Notes: generated from the sequence alone by a model not told the origin. 64,000 nt of DNA from Neomesorhizobium albiziae (GCF_900114255.1 NZ_FOSL01000005.1:186001-250000); one strand, 5' to 3'. Positions 7,128 through 15,207 are shown, numbered from the stretch's first letter. Translations and numbers: made by a program.

Positions 7128-7233
7128 AGGAGCCCAGCGTCCAGCGGTAGGAGGCTTCGACTGCCCGGCTGGCGGTCTCCCAATGCGGCGGCCGTGCTCC
7201 TTCCCAAGCGTGAACCGTTTCATTGCCGGCCAT
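7126..7233 (-). CDS. Possible 35-residue small protein ending in repeat A
   Basis: An ATG-started frame of 35 codons with sensible composition (MAGNETVHAWEG, then ARPPHWETASRAVEASYRW) and mostly G/C third positions. It ends at a TAG supplied by the edge of repeat A copy 3. There is no convincing ribosome site upstream, and the 5' flank is AT-rich (promoter-like region shared with the transpeptidase at 7385). I do not recognise it; it may be a truncated C-terminally shortened gene or chance. Confidence 0.3.
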   Translation of the reverse strand: MAGNETVHAWEGARPPHWETASRAVEASYRWTLGS

Positions 7234-7384
7234 TTCTGTAAATTTATAAAGACTTAACGAAATGGGTATGAATCATTATAGTTCTTCCCCACATCCGCCG
7301 CTCCGGAAACGGACGCAACCAGTGGGGGCAATGCCGGGCGATCGGCGAAAAACGGGGAGACCGGCCCGGCTGGCCGGCGGTGTG

Positions 7385-9391
7385 ATGATGAAGCATTCTG
7401 GCAAGACCGTTTCTTTTGTGCTTGCCGTAGCCACCGCGCTCTCCTTCAGTGCTCCTCCCGCGCAGGCGCAGGGCCTGTTCGAAGCACTGTTTGGCGGTGG
7501 CTTCAAGAACAGGCCGGTCGAACGCAGGGAATTTCAATCGAGGCCGAAGCGGTCGAAGCAGCAGCGCGCCGCCGCGCCCAAGATCAGCGGCCCGTCCTAT
7601 TACACCTACAAGGCCGATGCCCTCGTGCGCGCCGATTTCGCGGCCCTTGGCGCGGTCGCGCAGCCGGCGGCTTTCGAGCCGGCGCTCACTGGCGCCACCT
7701 TCCGCGAATCGCTCGCCGGCCTGCAAGGCTTCGATCTGAAGGCCGAAAAGGGTGTCGCCAGGACGCTTTCCGAATATTACGCGGCCAATCCCGATTTCAT
7801 CTGGGTGTCCGGACTTTCGGCCAATGGCCGCGCCCAGGAGGCGGTGCGGGTGCTCGGCGAAGCCGGCAGCTACGGCCTCGACCCCGCCGAATACAGCGTT
7901 GTCGTTCCCGCCGCGTCATATTCGATGGATAACACCCAGGCGCGGCTCGTCGAATTGATCCGCTTCGAGATGACGCTGTCGGCGCGCGTGCTGCGTTATG
8001 TCAGCGACGCGCAGAACGGCCGCGTCGATCCCAACCGGCTCTCCGGCTATCACGATCTGCCGCTGAAGCCGCTCGACATGGTCGCTGCGCTGAAGACACT
8101 CGCCCGCACCCAGGAGGTGCGTACCTATCTCGAATCCCGCCATCCCCAGGCCCCCGAATACCAGGCGCTGCGGGTCGAGCTGGAATCGCTCGAGGCCAGC
8201 GCCGAAAACGACATCATCGTCGATCCGAAACTTCTGCTGAAGCCCGGCGAGATCAATGTCGAACTGCCGAAAATCCTGCAGCTCATCGCCCGTGATCTCG
8301 GCGACCAGCCTGCTGGCGAGCACGGCGAGTTGCTGACACGTTACGCCAACAGCGAACTTTACATGCCGGAGCTGGTTCCGGTCATCAAGGCGGCGCAGGA
8401 GAAGGCTGGCCTGAAGGGCGACGGCGTCATCGGCCCGCGCACCGTCCAGGCGATCGCCGGCAATTCGAAGGCCGAACGGCTGCAGAAGGTCAAGATTGCG
8501 CTGGAGCAGTTACGCTGGCTGCCGGTCGAACTCGGCGGCACCCGCGTGTTCATCAACCAGCCGGCCTACACCGCCTCCTATGTCGAGAACGGCGTCGAAA
8601 AGCTGAACATGCGCACGGTCATCGGCAAGCCGTCCAACCAGACCAGCTTCTTCTACGACGAGATCGAGCAGGTGGATTACAATCCCTACTGGGGCGTCCC
8701 GCAGTCGATCATCGTCAACGAGATGCTGCCGCGCTTGCGCCGCGATCCTGGCTATCTCGATCGCGCCGGCTACGAGGTCTCCGATTCGAGGGGCCGGCGC
8801 ATTCCGTCCTCGGCGGTCAATTGGGGCGCCTATGGCTCGAAAGTGCCGTTCTCGGTGCGCCAGGCGCCGAGCGAGGCAAATGCGCTGGGCGAACTGAAGA
8901 TCCTCTTTCCCAACAAGCACGCGATCTACATGCACGACACGCCGCAGAAAGAGTTGTTCGATCGTGAATCGCGCGCGTTCAGCCATGGCTGTGTGCGCCT
9001 GCAGCAGCCACGCGAGATGGCCGCCGCCGTACTCGGCACCTCGGTCGACCATATCGCCGAAAAGCTGAAGCAGGGCCATTCGACCGAGAAAGTGACGCGG
9101 AAGATACCGGTCTATGTCGCCTATTTCACCGCCTGGCCAAACGCCTCCGGCAAGGTCGAATATTTCGCCGACGTCTATGACCGCGATGCGCGGCTGGTGC
9201 AGGCCTTGGAGAAGACGGATGCCTTGCGTTTGTCCGTCGCGCCGACGGCCGACAAAGCGCCCGCACTCGATCCCGCGCCGGTCTCGGGCACCCAGCGGCC
9301 GATGGACATGGAAATGCCGACCGGCGAAGAGCCGCTGGACGACGCCCGCGTCGGCATCGACGCCGCCGTTCCCACCGAAGCGATCAATTGA
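7385..9391 (+). CDS. Murein L,D-transpeptidase, large YcbB-type
   Basis: A 668-residue periplasmic enzyme. A signal peptide (HSGKTVSFVLAVATALSF, ending APPAQAQG) is followed by an N-terminal scaffold domain (about 75-310), a peptidoglycan-binding repeat (VIKAAQEKAGLKGDGVIGPRTVQAI, about 335-365) and the YkuD catalytic domain (about 385-560) with IYMHDTP and SHGCVRLQ; the catalytic cysteine is residue 536. The order and size match E. coli YcbB/LdtD-type enzymes that make 3-3 cross-links. The C-terminal 80 residues are an acidic, proline-rich tail with no domain. A start at the MMK pair is taken because it gives a correct signal peptide; upstream in-frame ATGs (7262, 7333) are possible but would put 18-41 polar residues before it. 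Confidence 0.92.
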   Translation: MMKHSGKTVSFVLAVATALSFSAPPAQAQGLFEALFGGGFKNRPVERREFQSRPKRSKQQRAAAPKISGPSYYTYKADALVRADFAALGAVAQPAAFEPALTGATFRESLAGLQGFDLKAEKGVARTLSEYYAANPDFIWVSGLSANGRAQEAVRVLGEAGSYGLDPAEYSVVVPAASYSMDNTQARLVELIRFEMTLSARVLRYVSDAQNGRVDPNRLSGYHDLPLKPLDMVAALKTLARTQEVRTYLESRHPQAPEYQALRVELESLEASAENDIIVDPKLLLKPGEINVELPKILQLIARDLGDQPAGEHGELLTRYANSELYMPELVPVIKAAQEKAGLKGDGVIGPRTVQAIAGNSKAERLQKVKIALEQLRWLPVELGGTRVFINQPAYTASYVENGVEKLNMRTVIGKPSNQTSFFYDEIEQVDYNPYWGVPQSIIVNEMLPRLRRDPGYLDRAGYEVSDSRGRRIPSSAVNWGAYGSKVPFSVRQAPSEANALGELKILFPNKHAIYMHDTPQKELFDRESRAFSHGCVRLQQPREMAAAVLGTSVDHIAEKLKQGHSTEKVTRKIPVYVAYFTAWPNASGKVEYFADVYDRDARLVQALEKTDALRLSVAPTADKAPALDPAPVSGTQRPMDMEMPTGEEPLDDARVGIDAAVPTEAIN

Positions 9392-9463
9392 GCAGTCGTT
9401 CCACGCGGTGCGATTCCGCATCGGACAAGGCTCGCGCTATTTTATATTGACCTACATTATGAA

Positions 9464-9517
9464 TAGACATAGTGCATCCAATGCACTTTTTTGTAGACAT
9501 CGTGCACGCTGTGCACT
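9464..9517 (+). promoter_or_regulatory. Two tandem palindromic operators before the DUF4160/DUF2442 pair
   Basis: Two 24-base units, TAGACATAGTGCATCCAATG plus CACT at 9464-9487 and TAGACATCGTGCACGCTGTG plus CACT at 9494-9517, are repeated at exactly 30 bases. Each carries a dyad: AGTGCAT-CCA-ATGCACT is perfect, the second is GTGCAC-GCT-GTGCAC. A TTGACC at 9447-9452 could be the -35 element. Three-turn spacing and position 28 bases before the first gene suggest cooperative autorepression, probably by the HTH domain encoded at 9747-10265. Confidence 0.7.
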
Positions 9518-9544
9518 ATTATCATTCGAGGTAGAGAACGCAGC

Positions 9545-9775
9545 GTGCCGACGATCGTCCAACTCGGGAACCTGAAAATCCAGCTTTATGCGGACGATCA
9601 CAACCCGCCGCACTTCCACGTCGTCACGCCGGATCACGATGCGCAGGTCAGCATCAGTGACCTTTCCATCCTGCGCGGTTCATTGCGTCGGTCGGACTAC
9701 GAGCAGGCGGTGGCCTGGGCACGCGAGCACATGAAGGAGATCAGCGATGAATGGAACCGCCTCAACCACCGATGA
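9545..9775 (+). CDS. DUF4160 domain protein (possible toxin partner)
   Basis: A 76-residue protein that fits the whole DUF4160 family: it opens MPTIVQLGNLKIQLYADDHNPPHFHV, whose PPHxHV motif is diagnostic, continues with a strand-loop (AQVSISDLSILRG) and ends in a helix (YEQAVAWAREHMKEISDEWN). The start codon is GTG at 9545. The gene overlaps the next by 29 bases, so the two are translationally linked. DUF4160 genes are commonly found next to DUF2442 genes; a toxin-antitoxin role has been suspected from this pairing but is not established. The conserved histidines could be catalytic or metal-binding. Confidence 0.88.
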   Translation: MPTIVQLGNLKIQLYADDHNPPHFHVVTPDHDAQVSISDLSILRGSLRRSDYEQAVAWAREHMKEISDEWNRLNHR

Positions 9776-10265
9776 TGTGATCAGTGTCGGTCAGCCGTTG
9801 CCGCGCATGGCCGCCGTGCAGGTAAGCGATGGTCGCCGCGTGCACGTGACATGGCGCAATGGTCGTTCTGTGCTTGTCGATCTCGCCCCGGTGTTTCTCA
9901 GCCATCGGCATTTCATTCCACTGCGCAACAATGACGAATTATTCCAGACAGTGCGCGTTAACGACGACGGGGTGGCGCTCGAATGGGATGGCGGCATCGA
10001 ACTCACCGCCGAATGGATTGAACGGTTGCCGGTGGCCGGCATGGACAACGCCGAATTTCGGCAGGTTATGTCGGCGCTCGACCTGACGCTCGACGGTATG
10101 GCCGCCCAGCTTGAAGTGTCGAGGCGGCTGGTCGCTCAGTTTCGTGGCTCCAAGCCGATTCCGAACTACATTGCGCTTGCTGTCCGCTATCTCGCCGAAC
10201 ACGGCAGCGCGCCCGCCGCGCCCGAACCCAACAACAACTACACCGAAGCGCGCCTTAGCGCGTGA
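9747..10265 (+). CDS. DUF2442 protein with C-terminal helix-turn-helix (possible antitoxin)
   Basis: A 172-residue two-part protein. Residues about 20-95 are a DUF2442 domain (VQVSDGRRVHVTWRNGRSVLVDLAPVF ... ALEWDGGIELTAEWIERLP). Residues about 100-150 form a helix-turn-helix (DLTLDGMAAQLEVSRRLVAQFRGSKPIPNYIALAVRYL) like those of XRE-type antitoxins. The tail is P/N-rich. The ATG is preceded by AAGGAGA at ideal spacing, within the upstream gene. With tandem palindromes before the operon, the protein is most likely the autorepressor. A DUF2442 fused to a DNA-binding domain next to DUF4160 fits an antitoxin, but toxicity is not shown. Confidence 0.85.
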   Translation: MNGTASTTDDVISVGQPLPRMAAVQVSDGRRVHVTWRNGRSVLVDLAPVFLSHRHFIPLRNNDELFQTVRVNDDGVALEWDGGIELTAEWIERLPVAGMDNAEFRQVMSALDLTLDGMAAQLEVSRRLVAQFRGSKPIPNYIALAVRYLAEHGSAPAAPEPNNNYTEARLSA

Positions 10266-10373
10266 CTGACGCGGCCGGCCAGGCGATCACGTCGTGTCCA
10301 GCCAGCCCGACGGCACGGAACCGCGTGATGAGGGTACTTTTCGTGAGGGGGACGAATTGAACTGCCAGCGTCC

Positions 10374-10403
10374 TTGACTTCGATGCCCGGCGTCCCCTAT
10401 ATC
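10374..10403 (+). promoter_or_regulatory. Promoter of tRNA-Val
   Basis: TTGACT at 10374-10379 and TATATC at 10398-10403 are separated by 18 bases, a good rhizobial sigma-70 promoter. The -10 element lies 30 bases before the mature tRNA 5' end. Confidence 0.7.
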
Positions 10404-10433
10404 GCCGCCTGTTCCGGGTCATCGGCTTCGGAC

Positions 10434-10508
10434 GGGCGATTAGCTCAGCGGGAGAGCACACCCTTCACACGGGTGGGGTCGCAGGTTCAATCCCTGCATC
10501 GCCCACCA
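10434..10508 (+). tRNA. tRNA-Val (anticodon CAC)
   Basis: A full cloverleaf of 75 bases including an encoded CCA. Acceptor GGGCGAT pairs with ATCGCCC; the D arm is GCTC/GAGC; the anticodon arm CACCC/GGGTG encloses loop TTCACAC, with anticodon CAC reading the valine codon GTG; the T arm GCAGG/CCTGC encloses TTCAATC. The 168-base gap before it carries only the promoter; I see no gene there. Confidence 0.96.
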
Positions 10509-10511
10509 TTC

Positions 10512-10880
10512 TCAATGCAAACCGTCGCTCACGGCCGATAGCGCGTCGATAAAGCGATTGCCGGCGTCAAGGCGGCATTTGAAAGTCTTGACCCCGTTAC
10601 CCCTATCGACAGTGACGTCGATTGTCGTCGAGCCATCCGCTGCGACGACGGGCCCGTGCGCCACAACGTTCTGCGGCTCCGCGTCATACATGTTCGCAAC
10701 CTGGTCCTGGCAGAACGCGGCCTGTTTGCTGGGGGGGATTGGACTGGTCCCTGCCGCCATCACTTTCGGAGCTTCGAACGACGCGGTCGGCACAGTCGTT
10801 ACGGGCGTCCCAGTCGTGTCGCTCGTGGCACTGCAGCCAGCAAGCGCCAGAACCGCAAACGTAAGGCCTATGGCCCTCAT
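10512..10880 (-). CDS. Small lipoprotein, unknown function
   Basis: A 122-residue secreted protein with a clear lipoprotein signal (MRAIGLTFAVLALAGCSATS): the lipobox LAGC gives Cys16 as the modified residue. After a Thr/Pro-rich linker comes a compact domain with two further cysteines (AAFCQDQVANMY ... GVKTFKCRLD) that probably form a disulfide, and the pattern TTIDVTVDRGNG. It resembles small YMGG/SH3-like rhizobial lipoproteins but I cannot name the family. GTG one codon upstream has AGGGAGA at better spacing and could be the true start. The gene ends four bases from the tRNA 3' end. Confidence 0.8.
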   Translation of the reverse strand: MRAIGLTFAVLALAGCSATSDTTGTPVTTVPTASFEAPKVMAAGTSPIPPSKQAAFCQDQVANMYDAEPQNVVAHGPVVAADGSTTIDVTVDRGNGVKTFKCRLDAGNRFIDALSAVSDGLH

Positions 10881-11097
10881 CACAATGGCGTCTCCCTATT
10901 TGCCCGCCGTGCGACGATAAATACAAACATCTCGCCGATAAAGTCGAGCCGCGTCTCCCGGTCCTTAACAAGGCATCGATCGCGTTCGACGTGCCCTTGC
11001 AAATTGCAGCGATGCCGTCGTGTGCGAATTCCTTTCCGGCACCGCCTGCGCTAAACCTCTCGGGACCGTCGACCGGGGAAACGGCAAGGCCTGCTGC

Positions 11098-11895
11098 ATG
11101 AAAAAACGCCAGTTCAGGATGTTTCGTTGCACGGTCGCCGGGGTGGAAGCGGTGGAGGCCGAGACGCGCCATGTTTTTGCCCGTCACACGCACGACCAGT
11201 TCGGCATCGGCGTCATCCATCGCGGCGCACAGAAGTCTCTGAGCGGCCGTGGCATGGTGGAGGCCGGCCCCGGTGACGTCATCACGGTCAATCCGGGTGA
11301 AGTGCATGACGGTGCGCCGATCGGCGATTCCGGCCGTGCCTGGAAAATGCTCTACTTCGATCCCGTGTTGGTCGCAGAGGCAGCCTCCGACATCCGCCAG
11401 GGGCGCATGGGCACAGCCGAATTCTCGTTTCCGGTCATCCATGATGCCGATGTCGCCCTGCGCTTCAGGAAATTGTTCGCCACGCTCACTGCTGGCGACA
11501 ACACTTTCAGCTGCGACGAAGAACTGCTGATGCTGCTGGCGGCGGTGATAGGGAAGGTTGGCAGCACCGACCGGTTGATGCCACCGGCGGTCTCTCGCGC
11601 CAAAAGCCGGATCGACGACGATCCCGCAGCGCCCGTCGCTCTGGCTGATCTGGCAAGGGAAAGCGGCACGAGCCGGTTTCAGCTGCTGCGGGCCTTCGCC
11701 CGGGTCACCGGCCTGACGCCGCATGCCTATCTCGTGCAGCGGCGGGTCGACACGGCCCGCCGCTTGATCGCCTCAGGCACGCCGCTTGCACTGGCCGCGG
11801 CCGGCAGCGGCTTCGCCGACCAGAGCCACATGACGCGCGTCTTCATCAGCAAATATGGCGTCTCGCCCGGCGTCTACGCCGCCGCGATGAACTGA
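11098..11895 (+). CDS. AraC family transcriptional regulator
   Basis: A 265-residue regulator with an N-terminal AraC-type cupin sensor domain (about 1-150; HVFARHTHDQFGIGVIHRG, GPGDVITVNPGEVHDG) and two C-terminal helix-turn-helix motifs (about 175-265; LADLARESGTSRFQLLRAFARVTGLTPHAYLVQRRVDTARRLIASG and AGSGFADQSHMTRVFISKYGVSPGVY). The start at 11098 leaves the usual short N-terminus. It lies 89 bases before, and in line with, a DMT exporter and B3/B4 domain gene, a layout in which the AraC protein typically activates the exporter in response to an amino acid. This is inferred from context. Confidence 0.92.
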   Translation: MKKRQFRMFRCTVAGVEAVEAETRHVFARHTHDQFGIGVIHRGAQKSLSGRGMVEAGPGDVITVNPGEVHDGAPIGDSGRAWKMLYFDPVLVAEAASDIRQGRMGTAEFSFPVIHDADVALRFRKLFATLTAGDNTFSCDEELLMLLAAVIGKVGSTDRLMPPAVSRAKSRIDDDPAAPVALADLARESGTSRFQLLRAFARVTGLTPHAYLVQRRVDTARRLIASGTPLALAAAGSGFADQSHMTRVFISKYGVSPGVYAAAMN

Positions 11896-11984
11896 ATTTT
11901 CGCCATCGCCTGCAATTCCGTTCAAGACCATCTCCGCCAGTTCGGCTTTTCTGACTGTCTCAGTGACGAGGACTGTCAGGGAAA

Positions 11985-12914
11985 ATGCAGGAACGGACCA
12001 AAGGTTATCTCTATCTGGCATCGGCCATGGTGCTGGTTGGCAGCACGGTCATCGCCTCGAAGCTGATCGCTGCCGGCCTGCCGCCCTTCACCGCGACAGC
12101 GCTGCGGTTTGCGGTGGCGCTGCCGTTTTTCGCCGTGCTGATGAAACTCACCGGCGCCACTTTGCCGAGGCCCGGCCGACGGGACTGGCTGCTGCTCGTT
12201 CTGCAAGCCGGCGCCGGCAGCGTCGGCTACACCACGCTGCTGATTTCGGGACTGAAACTGACCTCGGCCGCCAATGCGGGCGTCATTATCGGCACGCTGC
12301 CGGTCGTCTCGGCGGCCATCGCAATCCTGCTGCTCGGCGAAAGGCCGCACCGGTTCCTGCTGATGGCGATCGGCCTCGCCGGCGCCGGCGTGTTGTCGAT
12401 CACCCTCGGCGCGGGCGGCGGCAGCCATTCGCCTGCCGGTGATGCCCTGATCCTTGCTGCGGTCGTCTGCGAAGGTCTGTTCATCCTGCTCAACAAGCGC
12501 TTGCGCACCGATATCCCGCCGCTCGCCCTGTCGGCCTTGATGACGGGTATCGGGCTTACCGTCGCCATTGTCCCGGCGCTTCTCGAAACGCCGTGGAGGG
12601 ATGCCATCGGCGGCGACGCGCTGTCTGCCGTTCTCTACTATGCGTTGATCCCGACCGTCGGCGGTTTTCTGCTCTGGTATGCCGGCTCGGCGCGGGTCAG
12701 CGGCGCCGAAGCCTCGCTGTTCACCGCGCTCGCGCCGGTTTCGGCGGTGCTGTTTGCCGCCACCTTGCTCGGGGAGTCGGTCGGCGCGAATCAAATGGTC
12801 GGCATTGGCTGCGTGCTGGTCGCCGTTCTCAGTCTCGGCTTGACAGCAAAGCCGGATGCCCGGCTCCCTGCGGCGCCTTCCCGCAAAACCGCCGCTTCCA
12901 AAGAGGTGGGATGA
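11985..12914 (+). CDS. DMT/EamA family transporter, likely amino acid or metabolite exporter
   Basis: A 309-residue inner-membrane protein with ten predicted helices in two EamA repeats (about 8-135 and 148-285). Typical EamA features are LTSAANAGVIIGTLPVVSAAIAILLLGERP at the end of repeat 1 and the parallel AEASLFTALAPVSAVLFAATLLGES in repeat 2. The C-terminus is a short basic tail. It is preceded by CAGGGAAA and ends in an ATGA overlap with the B3/B4 gene, so the two products are made together. Family members such as RhtA and YdeD export threonine, cysteine or related metabolites. Substrate here unknown. Confidence 0.9.
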   Translation: MQERTKGYLYLASAMVLVGSTVIASKLIAAGLPPFTATALRFAVALPFFAVLMKLTGATLPRPGRRDWLLLVLQAGAGSVGYTTLLISGLKLTSAANAGVIIGTLPVVSAAIAILLLGERPHRFLLMAIGLAGAGVLSITLGAGGGSHSPAGDALILAAVVCEGLFILLNKRLRTDIPPLALSALMTGIGLTVAIVPALLETPWRDAIGGDALSAVLYYALIPTVGGFLLWYAGSARVSGAEASLFTALAPVSAVLFAATLLGESVGANQMVGIGCVLVAVLSLGLTAKPDARLPAAPSRKTAASKEVG

Positions 12915-13606
12915 TGTTCTTTTGCCATTCGACGGAATTGCGGGACGATTTTCCCGAACTTGCCGCCGGCGTACTGTTTGCAGTGGGCATCACCGATAGC
13001 GCGTCTGTCGACGCGCCCATCGCGGACCTAAACACGGTCGCCGGCGCGCGCCTCGCCAAAGGACCGGAAGGTGAGATGCCCGAGATTCAGGCTTGGCGCC
13101 GCGCCTTCTCGCGGATGGGGCTGAAGCCGACCCAATACCGCTGTGCCTCCGAGGCGCTGCTGCGTCGGTTTCGCCAGGAAAACGCGTTGCCGCGACTGCA
13201 TCCGCTGGTCGATCTCTGCAACGCGGTGTCGATGGCATTTGCCATTCCCGTCGCCGTTTTCGACGTGGCGGGGATTACTGGCAATCTCGAAGTCCGCCAT
13301 GCGACCGGCAAAGAAACCTATCTGACCTTTTCCGGGCAGACCGAACATCCCGAAGCGCGCGAGGTGATTTTCGCCGACGATGCCGGGCAGGCCCATGCGC
13401 GCCGCTGGACGAACCGTCAGAGTGGCCTTTCGGCGGTCCGCGACGAGACGAAGGGCGTACTGATCGTTGCCGAGGCGATGCACGCTTCGGCGCCCGCGGA
13501 TATCCGAAAACTGGTGGAGACGCTCGCCGGCCATCTCGGCGCCATCTGGCCGGTCACGCCGAAAGCCGCGATCCTTGACCGCGCTTCTCCACGCTTCGAG
13601 TTCTGA
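12911..13606 (+). CDS. Free-standing B3/B4 domain protein (tRNA editing-type)
   Basis: A 231-residue protein homologous to the B3/B4 editing domain of the phenylalanyl-tRNA synthetase beta subunit. Recognisable parts are MPEIQAWRRAFSRMGLKPTQYRCASEALLRR, LHPLVDLCNAVSMAFAIPVAVFD and the late GLSAVRDETKGVLIVAEAM. Free-standing B3/B4 proteins are thought to clear mischarged aminoacyl-tRNA or act on free amino acids, but no function is settled. The start codon overlaps the exporter stop (ATGA, 12911-12914) and has AGAGGTGGG before it. Pairing an exporter with an editing domain suggests protection against one toxic amino acid. Confidence 0.88.
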   Translation: MMFFCHSTELRDDFPELAAGVLFAVGITDSASVDAPIADLNTVAGARLAKGPEGEMPEIQAWRRAFSRMGLKPTQYRCASEALLRRFRQENALPRLHPLVDLCNAVSMAFAIPVAVFDVAGITGNLEVRHATGKETYLTFSGQTEHPEAREVIFADDAGQAHARRWTNRQSGLSAVRDETKGVLIVAEAMHASAPADIRKLVETLAGHLGAIWPVTPKAAILDRASPRFEF

Positions 13607-13617
13607 AGGGGCGTCGC

Positions 13618-14487
13618 TCAGCCTACCGGCTGAGGCTGATCCGGCTTGGCCGCAAAAACCCCGGCGTCGCTCTTCTCCACGCTATCGGCAGCCATGGCGG
13701 CGCCATTAGCGGCAACGGCCTTTTTTCGCGACCTTGCAAAGGGATACAAAAGCTGCCTGAAGTAACCGCTCGGCACCGGATCGTCGGTTCCATAGCGGGT
13801 CGGCACCTCGTTTCCCGGCATGTGCATCGTGCCGAAAAGCATGTCGAGGAGCGACAACTGCCCGGCAAAATTCTTGTCGAATGCTTCCGGATGGTTGGCG
13901 TGGTGCCAATGATGGAATTGGGGAGAGGCGATCAGCCAGCGCAGCGGCCCGAAGCCGATCTTGATGTTGGAATGTATGAACAGCGACTGCCAGTGGTACA
14001 GGAAGAAATATGCCGCGATCGGCGCCGCTGAAAATCCCAGCGCAAACACCGGCAGCAGCGACGCGCCCTTGGTCAAAATCTGGTCCACCGGGTGGACGCG
14101 GTGCGCCGCCAGCCAGTCGAGATCCTCGATGCTGTGATGAACCGCGTGGAATTTCCACAGGTAGGGGATTTTGTGGAAGAGCCGATGCACCGAATAGAAG
14201 CCGATGTCGGCCAGCACGATCAGCGCCGGCAACTGCACCCAGAAGGGCAAGCCTCCCACCCAGTTCTGAAAATCCGCCGGCACCAGCCACATGCCCGCCA
14301 CGACGATTGCCCCGACGGTGGTGCTCAAAGCGAGTTTGATCAGCAGGCCGTTGAGGAAGAAATAAACCAGGTCATCCTGCCAGCGCGGCCGGAACAGCTT
14401 CTGCTCGTGATGCATCGCAAACAGCCGCTCCAGCGGCACGAAAACCACGATGGCGAGCAGAAGGCCCTTGAGGTTGAGGAGGTCCAT
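13618..14487 (-). CDS. Sterol desaturase / fatty acid hydroxylase superfamily protein
   Basis: A 289-residue membrane di-iron enzyme. The histidine clusters that bind the irons are HRLFH, HAVHHS, HRVHP and HHWHHANHPE, embedded among four to six hydrophobic segments (GLLLAIVVFVPLERLF, LALSTTVGAIVVAGMWLV, VQLPALIVLADIGFY, AAPIAAYFFLYHW). GTDDPVPSGYFRQLLYPF near the C-terminus is common in this bacterial group. The last 40 residues are a polar tail. A strong ribosome site (GGGAGGAG) precedes the ATG. It is 12 bases downstream of the methyltransferase gene on the same strand; both act on membrane lipids or isoprenoids, so a shared pathway is likely but not defined. Confidence 0.9.
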   Translation of the reverse strand: MDLLNLKGLLLAIVVFVPLERLFAMHHEQKLFRPRWQDDLVYFFLNGLLIKLALSTTVGAIVVAGMWLVPADFQNWVGGLPFWVQLPALIVLADIGFYSVHRLFHKIPYLWKFHAVHHSIEDLDWLAAHRVHPVDQILTKGASLLPVFALGFSAAPIAAYFFLYHWQSLFIHSNIKIGFGPLRWLIASPQFHHWHHANHPEAFDKNFAGQLSLLDMLFGTMHMPGNEVPTRYGTDDPVPSGYFRQLLYPFARSRKKAVAANGAAMAADSVEKSDAGVFAAKPDQPQPVG

Positions 14488-14499
14488 CTTCTCCTCCCG

Positions 14500-15207
14500 T
14501 CAGGCGGTGCCGCGCAGCAGCGGCCGGAAGAGCTGCGGGATGACCCGCGGCGTTGTCGCCGCATAAGCCTCGTATTCGGGGAATGCAGCTCTCAGCACGC
14601 GCTCTTCATTGTGCATCCGGCGCAACTGGAGGCACCAGTGGACGATGCCGATGGCGAGGCCGGGCAAGGTGAAATCGAGGAGGACAACGCCGATGATCGC
14701 CAGTTCCTCGGTCAGGTAGAGCGGATGCCGTACGACCGCGTAAGGCCCGGACGTCACCAGCCGCCTGGCTTCCGCCATGATGCTGAACGAGCGGCCGAGC
14801 CAGAACAGCACATAGGTCGAAAGAGCAAAGCCGCCCATTACCAGCGCGAGTCCAAGTGCGGCTACGGCAGGCGGCGGTGTCGAGCTTGAGGTAAACGACA
14901 GAAGGCCGAGCAGGAAGGTGCCCGCGAGCGCCGTGATGCGGGGTTCGATCCCGTCAGCCGACTGGATCGGCTTCAGCCGGAAAAACGTCGTGACGACGAC
15001 CAGCAGGAGAAACAGCAGCACGGCTATCTGGGAAAGCAGCCACAACGCCTTGTGGTCGATTGCCAGCGTCGACCAGTTGGCGATGCCGGCATAGATGGTG
15101 CTGACCCTTATCGAGGCCGCCCAGCTGAAATATGCGACAATGCCGGCCCTGCCGAGAAAATCGCCCGCCGCAGCCAGCCGCCACGGCAAATCTTGCTTGG
15201 TGTCCAT
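14500..15207 (-). CDS. Isoprenylcysteine carboxyl methyltransferase-like membrane protein
   Basis: A 235-residue integral membrane protein with about six hydrophobic segments. The C-terminal half has the ICMT/PEMT SAM-binding signature: VTSGPYAVVRHPLYLTEE and NEERVLRAAFPEYEAYAATTPRVIP. Bacterial members of this group methylate unknown lipid or isoprenoid substrates. The gene is upstream of, and probably co-transcribed with, the sterol-desaturase-like gene. The ribosome site is weak. Confidence 0.88.
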   Translation of the reverse strand: MDTKQDLPWRLAAAGDFLGRAGIVAYFSWAASIRVSTIYAGIANWSTLAIDHKALWLLSQIAVLLFLLLVVVTTFFRLKPIQSADGIEPRITALAGTFLLGLLSFTSSSTPPPAVAALGLALVMGGFALSTYVLFWLGRSFSIMAEARRLVTSGPYAVVRHPLYLTEELAIIGVVLLDFTLPGLAIGIVHWCLQLRRMHNEERVLRAAFPEYEAYAATTPRVIPQLFRPLLRGTA

